Positions 1 through 5,075 of a DNA stretch of 5,075 nt are shown here, in pieces (position 1 is the first letter of the stretch; each line of letters opens with the position of its first letter). The position numbers were made by a program, and so were the translations under genes. Location of the stretch: assembly GCA_017468115.1 (NCBI GenBank), contig JAFUJS010000061.1, forward strand, positions 1 to 5,075. The letters run 5' to 3'. Source of the stretch: Clostridia bacterium (GTDB lineage: Bacteria > Bacillota_A > Clostridia > Oscillospirales > CAG-272). Under the pieces are notes generated by a model. That model had not been told where the DNA came from. It ran no database searches and saw only the letters and a list, made by a program, of their open reading frames with translations.

Positions 1-124
1 AATTTTCTTAAGAGTTCCGTTTCTTTCAGTACATCAGTTCTCTTTTCAAAAAACTTTTTGTTCATTGTTCAATTTTCAAGGATCTTTTCATGCCAACTTA
101 AGGTCTCTCCCCCCCAAGTCAGCC
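1..124 (-). other. Leader of a probable rRNA operon (16S expected beyond the left edge)
   Basis: Seen: reading the minus strand downstream of a consensus promoter, there is no open reading frame of note. The stretch at 63-84 reads CCTTGAAAATTGAACAATG on the minus strand, preceded by GAT. It resembles the boxA-type antitermination sequence found before 16S and in rRNA spacers of Firmicutes (core TTGAAAACTGAACA-like). A run of seven G (minus strand) lies at 109-115. Known: such leaders carry the antitermination signal and one half of the pre-16S processing stem. Inference: the transcript continues leftwards into a 16S gene outside the window. Alternatives are a tRNA cluster or another strongly expressed stable RNA. 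The rRNA reading is favoured but cannot be proved here. Confidence 0.6.
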
Positions 125-129
125 TTGCT

Positions 130-158
130 ATTATATCACTACATTTATTTCTTGTCAA
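130..158 (-). promoter_or_regulatory. Strong sigma-A promoter reading left (probable rrn promoter)
   Basis: On the minus strand a perfect -35 TTGACA (153-158) is followed by a 17-base spacer and a perfect -10 TATAAT (130-135). Transcription should start near 123-124. Both hexamers match consensus exactly at ideal spacing, which is rare for ordinary genes and typical of stable RNA promoters. The following leader supports an rRNA operon. Confidence 0.88.
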
Positions 159-200
159 GTCTTTTTTTAAATTTTTTTGAAATTTTTGAAAAAATCTTAA
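159..200 (-). promoter_or_regulatory. UP-like A/T-tract element upstream of the leftward promoter
   Basis: Directly upstream of the TTGACA box, the minus strand consists of phased A and T runs (several runs of 5-7 A). Such tracts bind the RNA polymerase alpha C-terminal domain at rrn promoters. The assignment rests on composition and position only. The tract also holds the -35 candidate of the divergent tepA promoter. Confidence 0.5.
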
Positions 201-214
201 AACCTCAATAAATA
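186..214 (+). promoter_or_regulatory. Candidate sigma-A promoter of tepA
   Basis: A TTGAAA -35 (186-191), 17-base spacer and TAAATA -10 (209-214) precede tepA, predicting a start near 221 and a leader of about 70 bases. The hexamers match consensus at 5/6 and 4/6. The region is very AT-rich, so chance matches are likely. A second possible -10 with a TG extension is TATTCT at 255-260, but it has no good -35. Confidence 0.4.
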
Positions 215-280
215 CAAGGGTTTTTGGTATATTTTCTTCCCGTTTTGGTAATGATATTCTAAAGAATTTTTGAATTTTTT

Positions 281-287
281 GAGGTGA
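281..287 (+). promoter_or_regulatory. Ribosome binding site deciding the tepA start
   Basis: GAGGTGA sits 5 bases before ATG at 293. An in-frame GTG at 284 lies inside this Shine-Dalgarno sequence, so it cannot be the start codon used with it. ATG 293 is therefore chosen. Confidence 0.8.
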
Positions 288-292
288 TTTTT

Positions 293-979
293 ATGGAAAA
301 GGAAAAAGATGACCTTAACCTGAACCAGATTGAAGAAATTGAGAAGACCGGAGGCGTTGATTGTAAAGGCGACGGAAGCCGAATACATTGTATGAGCATT
401 ATTGGGCAAATTGAGGGGCATTATGCGTTGCCAGACGGGCAAAAGGCAACCAAGTATGAGCACATCGTTCCCCTGCTTGTGTCCGTGGAGCAAAGCGAGG
501 ACATTGACGGGCTGTTAATCGTTCTTAACACTATGGGTGGAGATGTAGAGGCAGGGCTTGCCATCTCCGAGCTGATTGCCAGCATGAAAAAGCCAACCGT
601 TTCCTTAGTGCTTGGCGGTGGACATTCCATCGGTGTGCCCTTGGCGGTTTCTGCAAGGCGCTCCTTTATTGTGCCCTCAGCCACCATGACAATCCATCCT
701 GTAAGGGTAAGCGGAACCATTGTTGGCTCTCCCCAAACCTACTATTATTTTGAGAGAATGCAGGAGCGCATAACGGACTTTGTCTGCGCCCACTCGAAAA
801 TCAGCGCTGACAGGTTTACACAGCTTATGATGGCGACGGACCAGATTGCCACCGACACCGGCTCCGTGGTGGACGGAAAGGAAGCTGTTGATTTTGGGCT
901 GATAGACAGCGTGGGCGGTCTTAGCGATGCCCTTTCCGCCCTTGAGGAAATGATAAATGCCTCTGACGGCAATATATAA
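293..979 (+). CDS. tepA: TepA-type ClpP-family serine protease
   Basis: This gene encodes a 228-residue cytosolic protein of peptidase family S14 (ClpP fold), closest in pattern to Bacillus TepA (YmfB), annotated as translocation-enhancing protein. Seen: an acidic, polar N-terminus (1-30) without signal peptide. The core begins at the IIGQIEG strand, with NTMGGDVEAG at about 79-88 (oxyanion-hole glycines). The nucleophile Ser112 lies in GGGHSIG, His135 in TMTIHPV, and the probable triad Asp188 in the TDTG segment before AVDFGLID. HSIG replaces the GxSAS signature of classical ClpP, as in TepA proteins. Length fits the family and all three catalytic residues are present. Known: TepA has been linked to protein export and signal-peptide handling in Bacillus, but its substrates are poorly defined and no ATPase partner is encoded nearby. 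It is a monocistronic unit, divergent from a stable-RNA promoter and convergent with pheST. The nearest alternative is an SDH/ClpP-like peptidase of unknown role. Confidence 0.9.
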   Translation: MEKEKDDLNLNQIEEIEKTGGVDCKGDGSRIHCMSIIGQIEGHYALPDGQKATKYEHIVPLLVSVEQSEDIDGLLIVLNTMGGDVEAGLAISELIASMKKPTVSLVLGGGHSIGVPLAVSARRSFIVPSATMTIHPVRVSGTIVGSPQTYYYFERMQERITDFVCAHSKISADRFTQLMMATDQIATDTGSVVDGKEAVDFGLIDSVGGLSDALSALEEMINASDGNI

Positions 980-999
980 TAACTATTGATAATAATGAA

Positions 1000-1049
1000 G
1001 GAAAATGAAAAGCAGACACCCAAAAGGTGCCTGCTATTTCTTGTTTTTT
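1000..1049. terminator. Bidirectional intrinsic terminator between tepA and pheT
   Basis: The hairpin at 1011-1035 pairs AGCAG-A-CACC with GGTG-C-CTGCT: nine base pairs, one A/C mismatch and a 5-base loop (CAAAA). On the plus strand it is followed by ATTTCTTGTTTTTT (1036-1049). On the minus strand it is followed by TTTTCATTTTCC. The genes converge here with a 68-base gap, so one hairpin can end both transcripts. The plus-strand T tract reaches the pheT stop codon. Confidence 0.85.
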
Positions 1050-3453
1050 ATGCTCTTAGAGTGATGCCAAGCTCTCTTTCGAGATTTTTAAGAATCTTCT
1101 TAACGGCATTGTCTGCCTCTTGGTCGTTAAGGGTTCTGTCCGCTGCACGGAGCGATACGGAGAAGGCAACATTTTTCTTGCCCTCGCCAATTTGCACACC
1201 TCTGTAAATATCGAAGAGCTTTACGCTTTCGAGCAGGTTGCCACCTGACTTTTTGATAACAGCCTCGATTGTGCCAACCTCAAGGGACTCGTCAACTACA
1301 AACGCAAAGTCTCTTGTAAGAGCTGGGAATTTTGGAAGTGGTGTGTAATGTGCCTCTGCCTCGTGGTTTTCAAACATAGCCTCAAAGTCAAGCTCTGCCA
1401 CATAAACTCTCTTGTTGAAGGAGTAGTTTGCGCTTACTGATGGGTGGATTTCTCCAAAAACACCGAGACACGTGTCGTTATTTAGGTAAATTTCAGCGCA
1501 TCTGCCAGGGTGGAAGGTTGGGTTATCGCACTTTGCCTTAACTGTGTAATTCTTAATGCCACAAGCATCAAAGAGTCCACAGATAACGCCCTTCATATCG
1601 TAGAAATCACAGCCGCCATACATACCGAGAACAAGCTGCTTTGGCTCCTCTGGAAGCTTTGTGATGTCCTCGTTTGGAATGTAGATTGTGGAAACCTCGA
1701 ACAGCATAGCCTCCTCATTTTTAAGGTTGCTGTTCTTGTTAAGAACCTCAAGCATAGAAGGAATTGAGGTTGTACGCATAACGCTTGTGTCCTCACCAAG
1801 CGGATTGGAAATAACAACACTCCTTCTTCTCTTATCGTTTGCGGGCATACAAATCTTGTCGTAATACTTAGGGCTGATGAATGAGAAGGTGTTAATCTCA
1901 TATATACCCATAGCGCAAAGGGTGTCCTTAACCTTTACGTCGTAGAGCTGATGCGGAGTTCTTTCGCCCTGTGTAAGAGCCGCAACAACATTTGTTGTTT
2001 CAATTTCGTTGTAGCCGTAAATTCTTGCAATTTCCTCGGCGATATCCTGCATACCCTCTACGTCCTCACGGTAGGAAGGAACATAAATGTCGTCCCCCTT
2101 TACTGTGAAGCAAAGGCTTTTTAGAATTTCAACCATTTTTGCTCTTTCAATGCTTGTGCCGAGGAATGCGTTGATTCTGTCAGCGTCAAGCTTTATTACG
2201 TGAGCCTTTTTAGGATTTGGATATACGTCAATAATGCCGTTTACAACGTCGCCTGCGCCAAGCATTTGAACCAGCTGACAAGCCCTTTCAATTGCAGGAA
2301 TTGTGTTTTCGGAGTCAATGCCCTTTTCAAATCTGGAGCTGGACTCTGTTCTCATACCGAGGGCACGAGATGTAACACGAACGCTTGTGCCGTTAAAGTT
2401 TGCGCTCTCGAACACAACTGTTTTTGTGTCCTCTGTAATTTCGCTGTTTGCGCCACCCATAACACCTGCCAAGGCAACTGCCTTCTTCTCGTCGGAGATT
2501 ACAAGCATACCAGCCTTTAGTGTATGGTCAATGTCGTCAAGGGACTTAAACTGCTCTCCCTCGGACGCCTCTCTTACAATAATGTGGGAGCCGTCAAGGC
2601 ACTTATAGTCAAATGCGTGCATTGGCTGACCATACTCAAGCATTACATAGTTTGTAATATCAACTATGTTGTTGATTGGTCTAACGCCCGAGGCTCTTAG
2701 TCTCATACGGAGCCAAAGCGGAGATGGCTCGATTTTGATATTTTTAACTACTCTTGCGGAGTATCTTTTGCAAAGTGCGCTTTCGATATCAACCTTAATG
2801 TAGTTCTCTATTTTGTCGTCGTCAGCTGATTTTTCAACCACAGGGTCGGGGATTTTTAGCTCCCTGTCAAAGGAAGCTGCGCTTTCTCTTGCAAGACCGA
2901 TAACGCTGAGGCAGTCGGGACGGTTAGGTGTAATTTCAAACTCAACCACGTCGTCCTTGAGCATAAGAGCGTCCTTAATGTCCATACCCAAGGTAAAGTC
3001 CTTTGACTCCTCAAGGTCGTTAAGAATGAAAATGCCGTCCTCAATTGCGGTTGGCATATCGTGGGTTGTAAGATTAAGCTCGGCAATGGAGCAAAGCATA
3101 CCGTTGGACTCAACACCACGGAGCTTGCCTGCCTTGATTACAACACCGCCGGGAAGCTTTGCAGGTGCTTTAGCAACCGGAACAATTGCGCCCTCGAATA
3201 CATTTTGAGCTCCTGTTACAATTTGAATGTCCTCTCCCTCTCCAACGTCAAGCATACAGATTTGAAGGTGGTCGGAGTTTTCGTGCTTTGAAATTTTTGT
3301 GATTTTACCAACTACTACGTTGTCAATGTCCTCGCCCATAACCTGGAAGCCCTCAACCTTGGAGCCTGTGTCGGTCATTCTGTCGCAGTAGTCCTTATTA
3401 TTAACCTCGCTTACGTCAACAAAGTCGGTAAGCCATTTTCTAGAAAGATTCAT
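1048..3453 (-). CDS. pheT: Phenylalanyl-tRNA synthetase beta subunit
   Basis: The 801-residue beta subunit of the cytosolic (alpha-beta)2 class II enzyme that joins phenylalanine to tRNA-Phe. Domains seen in order: N-terminal segment LSRKWLTDFV; an EMAP/OB-type tRNA-binding domain at about 40-155 (VVVGKI, HENSDHLQIC, GVESNGMLCS); the B3/B4 editing domain at about 215-390 (SGVRPINNIVDITNYV, PMHAFD with His279, GVMGG, VFESANF with Glu349), which in this family hydrolyses Tyr-tRNA-Phe; a B5 domain at about 410-482 (REDVEGMQDIAEEIARIYGY); the inactive synthetase-like core at about 490-700 (HPGRCAEI at 648-655); and the C-terminal FDX-ACB anticodon-binding domain at about 705-801 (PKFPALTRDFAFV). 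The length is usual for long bacterial PheT, and no frameshift or missing domain is seen. The start ATG follows a GGGGG ribosome binding site overlapping the pheS stop. The intergenic gap of 12 bases implies co-transcription with pheS under the T-box. Confidence 0.97.
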   Translation of the reverse strand: MNLSRKWLTDFVDVSEVNNKDYCDRMTDTGSKVEGFQVMGEDIDNVVVGKITKISKHENSDHLQICMLDVGEGEDIQIVTGAQNVFEGAIVPVAKAPAKLPGGVVIKAGKLRGVESNGMLCSIAELNLTTHDMPTAIEDGIFILNDLEESKDFTLGMDIKDALMLKDDVVEFEITPNRPDCLSVIGLARESAASFDRELKIPDPVVEKSADDDKIENYIKVDIESALCKRYSARVVKNIKIEPSPLWLRMRLRASGVRPINNIVDITNYVMLEYGQPMHAFDYKCLDGSHIIVREASEGEQFKSLDDIDHTLKAGMLVISDEKKAVALAGVMGGANSEITEDTKTVVFESANFNGTSVRVTSRALGMRTESSSRFEKGIDSENTIPAIERACQLVQMLGAGDVVNGIIDVYPNPKKAHVIKLDADRINAFLGTSIERAKMVEILKSLCFTVKGDDIYVPSYREDVEGMQDIAEEIARIYGYNEIETTNVVAALTQGERTPHQLYDVKVKDTLCAMGIYEINTFSFISPKYYDKICMPANDKRRRSVVISNPLGEDTSVMRTTSIPSMLEVLNKNSNLKNEEAMLFEVSTIYIPNEDITKLPEEPKQLVLGMYGGCDFYDMKGVICGLFDACGIKNYTVKAKCDNPTFHPGRCAEIYLNNDTCLGVFGEIHPSVSANYSFNKRVYVAELDFEAMFENHEAEAHYTPLPKFPALTRDFAFVVDESLEVGTIEAVIKKSGGNLLESVKLFDIYRGVQIGEGKKNVAFSVSLRAADRTLNDQEADNAVKKILKNLERELGITLRA

Positions 3454-3460
3454 CTTAGTA

Positions 3461-3467
3461 CCCCCTT
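3461..3467 (-). promoter_or_regulatory. pheT ribosome binding site overlapping the pheS stop
   Basis: On the minus strand the pheS stop codon TAA runs straight into GGGGG (AAGGGGG at 3461-3467), seven bases before the pheT ATG. Ribosomes ending pheS would stand on this site, which suggests translational coupling of the two subunits. Confidence 0.75.
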
Positions 3468-4479
3468 AAAACTGCTCAAGGAACTTGATATTGTTTTCAT
3501 AAAGAAGACGCATATCATCAATACCGTATTGGCACATAGTAATACGCTCAATGCCCATACCGAAGGCAAAGCCGCTATATACCTCAGGGTCAATGCCGCA
3601 GGTTCTTAATACATTTGGATGCACCATGCCTGCGCCAAGAATTTCAATCCAGCCCTCGCCCTTGCAAAGACGACAGCCCTTGCCGCCGCACACGAAGCAG
3701 GAAACGTCAACCTCTGCGCTTGGCTCTGTAAATGGGAAGTGGTGAGGACGGAAGCGGATTCTTGTCTTCTCGCCGAACATAGTTTTTGCAAAGGTTTCAA
3801 GCATACCACGAAGGTTGCCCATTGTAATGCCCTTGTCAACTACAAGACCCTCAAGCTGATGGAAAAGCGGAGAGTGGCTACCGTCAACCTCGTCAGAACG
3901 GTAAACTCTGCCGGGAGAGATAATTCTGATAGGTGGCTGGGTCTTCTCCATTACTCTTGCCTGAACAGGAGAGGTCTGGGAGCGAAGAAGAATGTTGTCT
4001 GTGATATAGAAGGTGTCCTGAGTGTCCCTTGCAGGGTGGTTTTCAGGAATGTTAAGCGCTTGGAAATTGTAGTAGTCGTACTCTACCTCAGGACCCTCTG
4101 CAATGGAAAAGCCCATACCGATAAAGATGTCCTCCATTCTTCTCTGCACCTGTGTAAGAGGATGGAGCTTGCCAACCTTTCTTACCTTACCGGGAACGGT
4201 AACGTCGATTTTCTCGCTAACGAGAGCAGCCTCAAGCTCCTTTGCCTTCTTGATTTCAGCAAGGGCGGAAAGCTTTTGTTCAATTTCTGCACGAACCTCG
4301 TTTGCAAGCTGACCCATAACAGGTCTTTCCTCAGGGGAAAGCTGACCCATCATACGAAGGACAGATGTAAGCTCACCCTTTTTGCCAAGATATTTAATTC
4401 TGATTTCCTCAAGATTTGCGTCGCAGCTCTCAAGGCTAGCCAGCGCCTCGGCTTTGATTTTAAGTAATGTTTCTTTCAT
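3466..4479 (-). CDS. pheS: Phenylalanyl-tRNA synthetase alpha subunit
   Basis: The 337-residue catalytic alpha subunit, which activates phenylalanine with ATP and transfers it to tRNA-Phe. Seen: an N-terminal helical, coiled-coil-like arm rich in Glu/Lys/Leu (1-88) that in this family contacts tRNA; class II motif 1 near [11 protein letters not shown] and AEGPEVE (114-133); motif 2 spanning the [14 protein letters not shown] and PLFHQLEGL segments (190-212); the [17 protein letters not shown] active-site segment (243-259); and motif 3 [10 protein letters not shown] (303-312). Ala305 matches the position equivalent to E. coli Ala294 in the phenylalanine pocket, so the pocket looks wild type. 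An insertion at 261-272 has the spacing CxxCx4CxxC, absent from E. coli PheS but known in many Firmicutes homologues, and possibly metal-binding. The start ATG has AGGAG eight bases upstream. It is the first gene of the pheS-pheT operon, preceded by a T-box leader. Confidence 0.97.
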   Translation of the reverse strand: MKETLLKIKAEALASLESCDANLEEIRIKYLGKKGELTSVLRMMGQLSPEERPVMGQLANEVRAEIEQKLSALAEIKKAKELEAALVSEKIDVTVPGKVRKVGKLHPLTQVQRRMEDIFIGMGFSIAEGPEVEYDYYNFQALNIPENHPARDTQDTFYITDNILLRSQTSPVQARVMEKTQPPIRIISPGRVYRSDEVDGSHSPLFHQLEGLVVDKGITMGNLRGMLETFAKTMFGEKTRIRFRPHHFPFTEPSAEVDVSCFVCGGKGCRLCKGEGWIEILGAGMVHPNVLRTCGIDPEVYSGFAFGMGIERITMCQYGIDDMRLLYENNIKFLEQF

Positions 4480-4487
4480 ATATTTTT

Positions 4488-4492
4488 CTCCT
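4488..4492 (-). promoter_or_regulatory. pheS ribosome binding site
   Basis: AGGAG on the minus strand, eight bases before the ATG at 4477-4479. It confirms the pheS start and marks the downstream edge of the unusual leader insert. Confidence 0.85.
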
Positions 4493-4520
4493 ATTGGAAT
4501 TATTTACCGCTTTAAGATGA

Positions 4521-4534
4521 GCCGATATTCGACG
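4521..4534. repeat. Direct repeat copy 1 (GCCGATATTCGACG)
   Basis: A 14-base sequence found again in perfect form at 4638-4651, 117 bases away in the same orientation. It contains an inner inverted pair (CGA-TAT-TCG). Downstream of both copies lies a related CTTATT(C)AAG stretch, so the similarity extends beyond the perfect core with indels. This copy lies just outside the large hairpin. Confidence 0.75.
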
Positions 4535-4540
4535 TCGCTA

Positions 4541-4661
4541 TCTTATTCAAGGCTTAAGAAGCAAGAATATCTAGGCGCACCGCATACCACAGGCGACGGT
4601 GTACTTACGTACTCCGAGGTTGTGGGAGAGGAGCAACGCCGATATTCGACGCCTTATTAAG
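4541..4661 (-). other. Long multi-tier hairpin element in the pheST leader, possible repetitive element or structured RNA
   Basis: This stretch lies between the T-box terminator and the pheS ribosome binding site. Pairing tiers (plus coordinates): 4542-4553 CTTATTCAAGGC with 4651-4661 GCCTTATTAAG (AAGGC/GCCTT plus CTTA/TAAG around a small internal loop); 4565-4571 GAATATC with 4641-4647 GATATTC; 4574-4577 GGCG with 4637-4640 CGCC after a 2-base bulge; 4587-4591 CCACA with 4621-4625 TGTGG; 4597-4604 CGGTGTAC with 4609-4616 GTACTCCG (one mismatch) closing a 4-base loop. No protein is supported on either strand. It is noticeably more GC-rich than the flanking leader. It could be a mobile hairpin repeat of the MITE/REP kind or a structured part of the leader RNA. 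I do not recognise the family with certainty. Confidence 0.6.
4638..4651. repeat. Direct repeat copy 2 (GCCGATATTCGACG)
   Basis: Perfect second copy of the 14-base repeat at 4521-4534. This copy forms part of the outer arm of the long hairpin: its GATATTC pairs with GAATATC at 4565-4571. Copy 1 could compete for the same partner. Confidence 0.75.
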
Positions 4662-4666
4662 TCTTG

Positions 4667-4708
4667 AAAAATAAAAAACCTACCGCATCGCATAGCGATT
4701 ACAGTAGG
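4667..4708 (-). terminator. T-box intrinsic terminator of the pheST leader
   Basis: On the minus strand the hairpin at 4679-4708 pairs CCTACTGT with GCGGTAGG (8 pairs including two G-U). After a bulged A, ATCGC pairs with GCGAT and closes a 3-base loop. TTTTTTATTTTT (4667-4678) follows at once. Its 5' arm shares bases 4707-4708 with the antiterminator, giving the either/or switch of T-box leaders. Confidence 0.9.
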
Positions 4709-4740
4709 GACGAATAGCTAAAGCATCCGTGGTACCACCC
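4707..4740 (-). promoter_or_regulatory. T-box antiterminator with conserved T-box bulge
   Basis: The minus strand reads GGGTGGTACCACGG (4727-4740), a near-consensus T-box. GGG (4738-4740) pairs with CCC (4707-4709) and ACG (4728-4730) with CGT (4710-4712), leaving TGGTACC (4731-4737) as the bulge. Its TGGT is complementary to ACCA, fitting an A discriminator base before the CCA end, as in bacterial tRNA-Phe. Confidence 0.92.
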
Positions 4741-4956
4741 ATATTCCATACATATCTTATGTATAGCACTTTTCCGAGGCAACAACCTCTCTGACAAATA
4801 ACGGTGACCTACCGAAGCCCCCTACTGTTATATTCAAGGGCCCTGCTCCGAAGGGAAACGCAAGAGATAATCCACCAGCCGCCTCCCAGCCAAGGGCGAC
4901 CTCTCTTTAGATGGGTTTTTCACCTCTGCAAGCTTCATCTACGCATTTATGTGTGT

Positions 4957-4985
4957 ATTTTAACACAATTCAGAGCTAAAAGCAA
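4957..4985 (-). promoter_or_regulatory. pheST promoter (extended -10)
   Basis: On the minus strand: -35 TTGCTT (4980-4985), 17-base spacer, and -10 TAAAAT (4957-4962) preceded by TGT, an extended -10 motif. The predicted start is near 4950, immediately before Stem I of the T-box, which fits the usual arrangement. The untranslated leader to the pheS ATG would be about 470 bases. Confidence 0.75.
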
Positions 4986-5075
4986 GATATATTTATTATT
5001 TTTTCAATTATTTTTTCTTTTATCTTCATACAATTTTCACATTCATAGTATAGAATAAAATCACATAAGATTATT

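Larger units (their letters stand above)
4667..4950 (-). ncRNA. T-box leader (tRNA-Phe sensing riboswitch) of pheST
   Basis: T-box leaders bind a specific tRNA. An uncharged 3' end stabilises an antiterminator and lets the synthetase operon be transcribed. Seen on the minus strand from the predicted start near 4950: Stem I with helix GAGGTGA/TTATCTC (4920-4926 with 4864-4870), helix CCATC/GGTGG (4910-4914 with 4872-4876), the conserved AGAGAG motif (4901-4906), and the distal hairpin GTCGCC/GGCGGC (4895-4900 with 4878-4883) with an 11-base loop. Candidate lower helix: GAAG/CTTC (4933-4936 with 4850-4853). The Phe codon specifier is probably TTC or TTT at 4855-4858. Further structures are CGGT/ACCG (4802-4814), GAGG/CCTC (4776-4789) and ATACAT/ATGTAT (4748-4764). 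The T-box core and terminator follow. Phe specificity is inferred from the downstream genes and the specifier candidate. Confidence 0.9.

Noticed and set aside
109..115. Run of seven C as a phase-variable tract
   Set aside because: It lies in a non-coding leader, not in a gene or promoter spacer, so a slip would not obviously switch anything.
284..292. GTG at 284 as the tepA start
   Set aside because: The GTG is inside the Shine-Dalgarno sequence GAGGTGA, and ATG 293 is correctly spaced from it.
3619..4467. Long plus-strand open frame opposite pheS (282 codons)
   Set aside because: It is antisense to a clear pheS gene, has no family resemblance and no ribosome binding site, and arises from the codon use of pheS.
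4517..4660. Plus-strand open frame of 47 codons across the leader insert, encoding RYST twice
   Set aside because: The repeat spacing (117) is a multiple of three, so the duplication stays in frame. There is no ribosome binding site before the ATG, and the sequence is explained by hairpin arms and direct repeats antisense to the pheST leader.
4952..4967. Inverted repeat TGTGT-N6-ACACA around the pheST -10 box as an operator
   Set aside because: The arms are only five simple-sequence bases, and T-box attenuation already explains regulation. Chance is likely in AT-rich DNA.
4986..5075. Possible promoter or gene end at the right edge
   Set aside because: Only AT-rich sequence with weak hexamer matches on either strand. 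No coding frame or hairpin with a T tract could be supported.

Overview
The window looks like chromosomal DNA of a low-to-mid-GC Firmicute of the class Clostridia, possibly a gut Oscillospiraceae/Ruminococcaceae relative. This rests on the AT-rich intergenic regions, near-consensus sigma-A promoters, GGAGG-type ribosome binding sites, a T-box leader on an aminoacyl-tRNA synthetase operon, a Firmicutes-type PheS with a Cys cluster, and a TepA-type ClpP-like protease. The genus is inference; no 16S sequence lies inside the window.

Layout from left to right. Bases 1-200 hold an outward-facing (minus strand) promoter with perfect -35 and -10 hexamers, an A/T-tract UP-like element, and a leader containing a boxA-like stretch. 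This is most likely the start of a ribosomal RNA operon whose 16S gene would lie just beyond base 1. Diverging from it on the plus strand is tepA (293-979), a ClpP-fold serine protease homologue with its Ser-His-Asp triad intact. A bidirectional hairpin terminator (about 1000-1049) separates tepA from the convergent minus-strand operon pheS-pheT (4479 down to 1048), which encodes the alpha and beta subunits of phenylalanyl-tRNA synthetase.

Upstream of pheS, bases 4480-4985 contain the control region, read on the minus strand. It starts with an extended -10 promoter (4957-4985), then a T-box leader with Stem I, the antiterminator bulge and an intrinsic terminator (about 4667-4950). Next comes an unexpected segment of about 140 bases between the terminator and the pheS ribosome binding site. 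That segment folds into a long multi-tier hairpin and carries a 14-bp perfect direct repeat. Bases 4986-5075 are AT-rich upstream DNA in which I see no gene or convincing signal.

How it works together: uncharged tRNA-Phe should pair with the T-box leader, stabilise the antiterminator and allow transcription of pheS and pheT, whose products assemble as an (alpha-beta)2 enzyme. tepA is transcribed separately and its link to the neighbours is only positional. The coding content is ordinary. The least explained sequence is the structured, repeat-bearing insert in the pheST leader.
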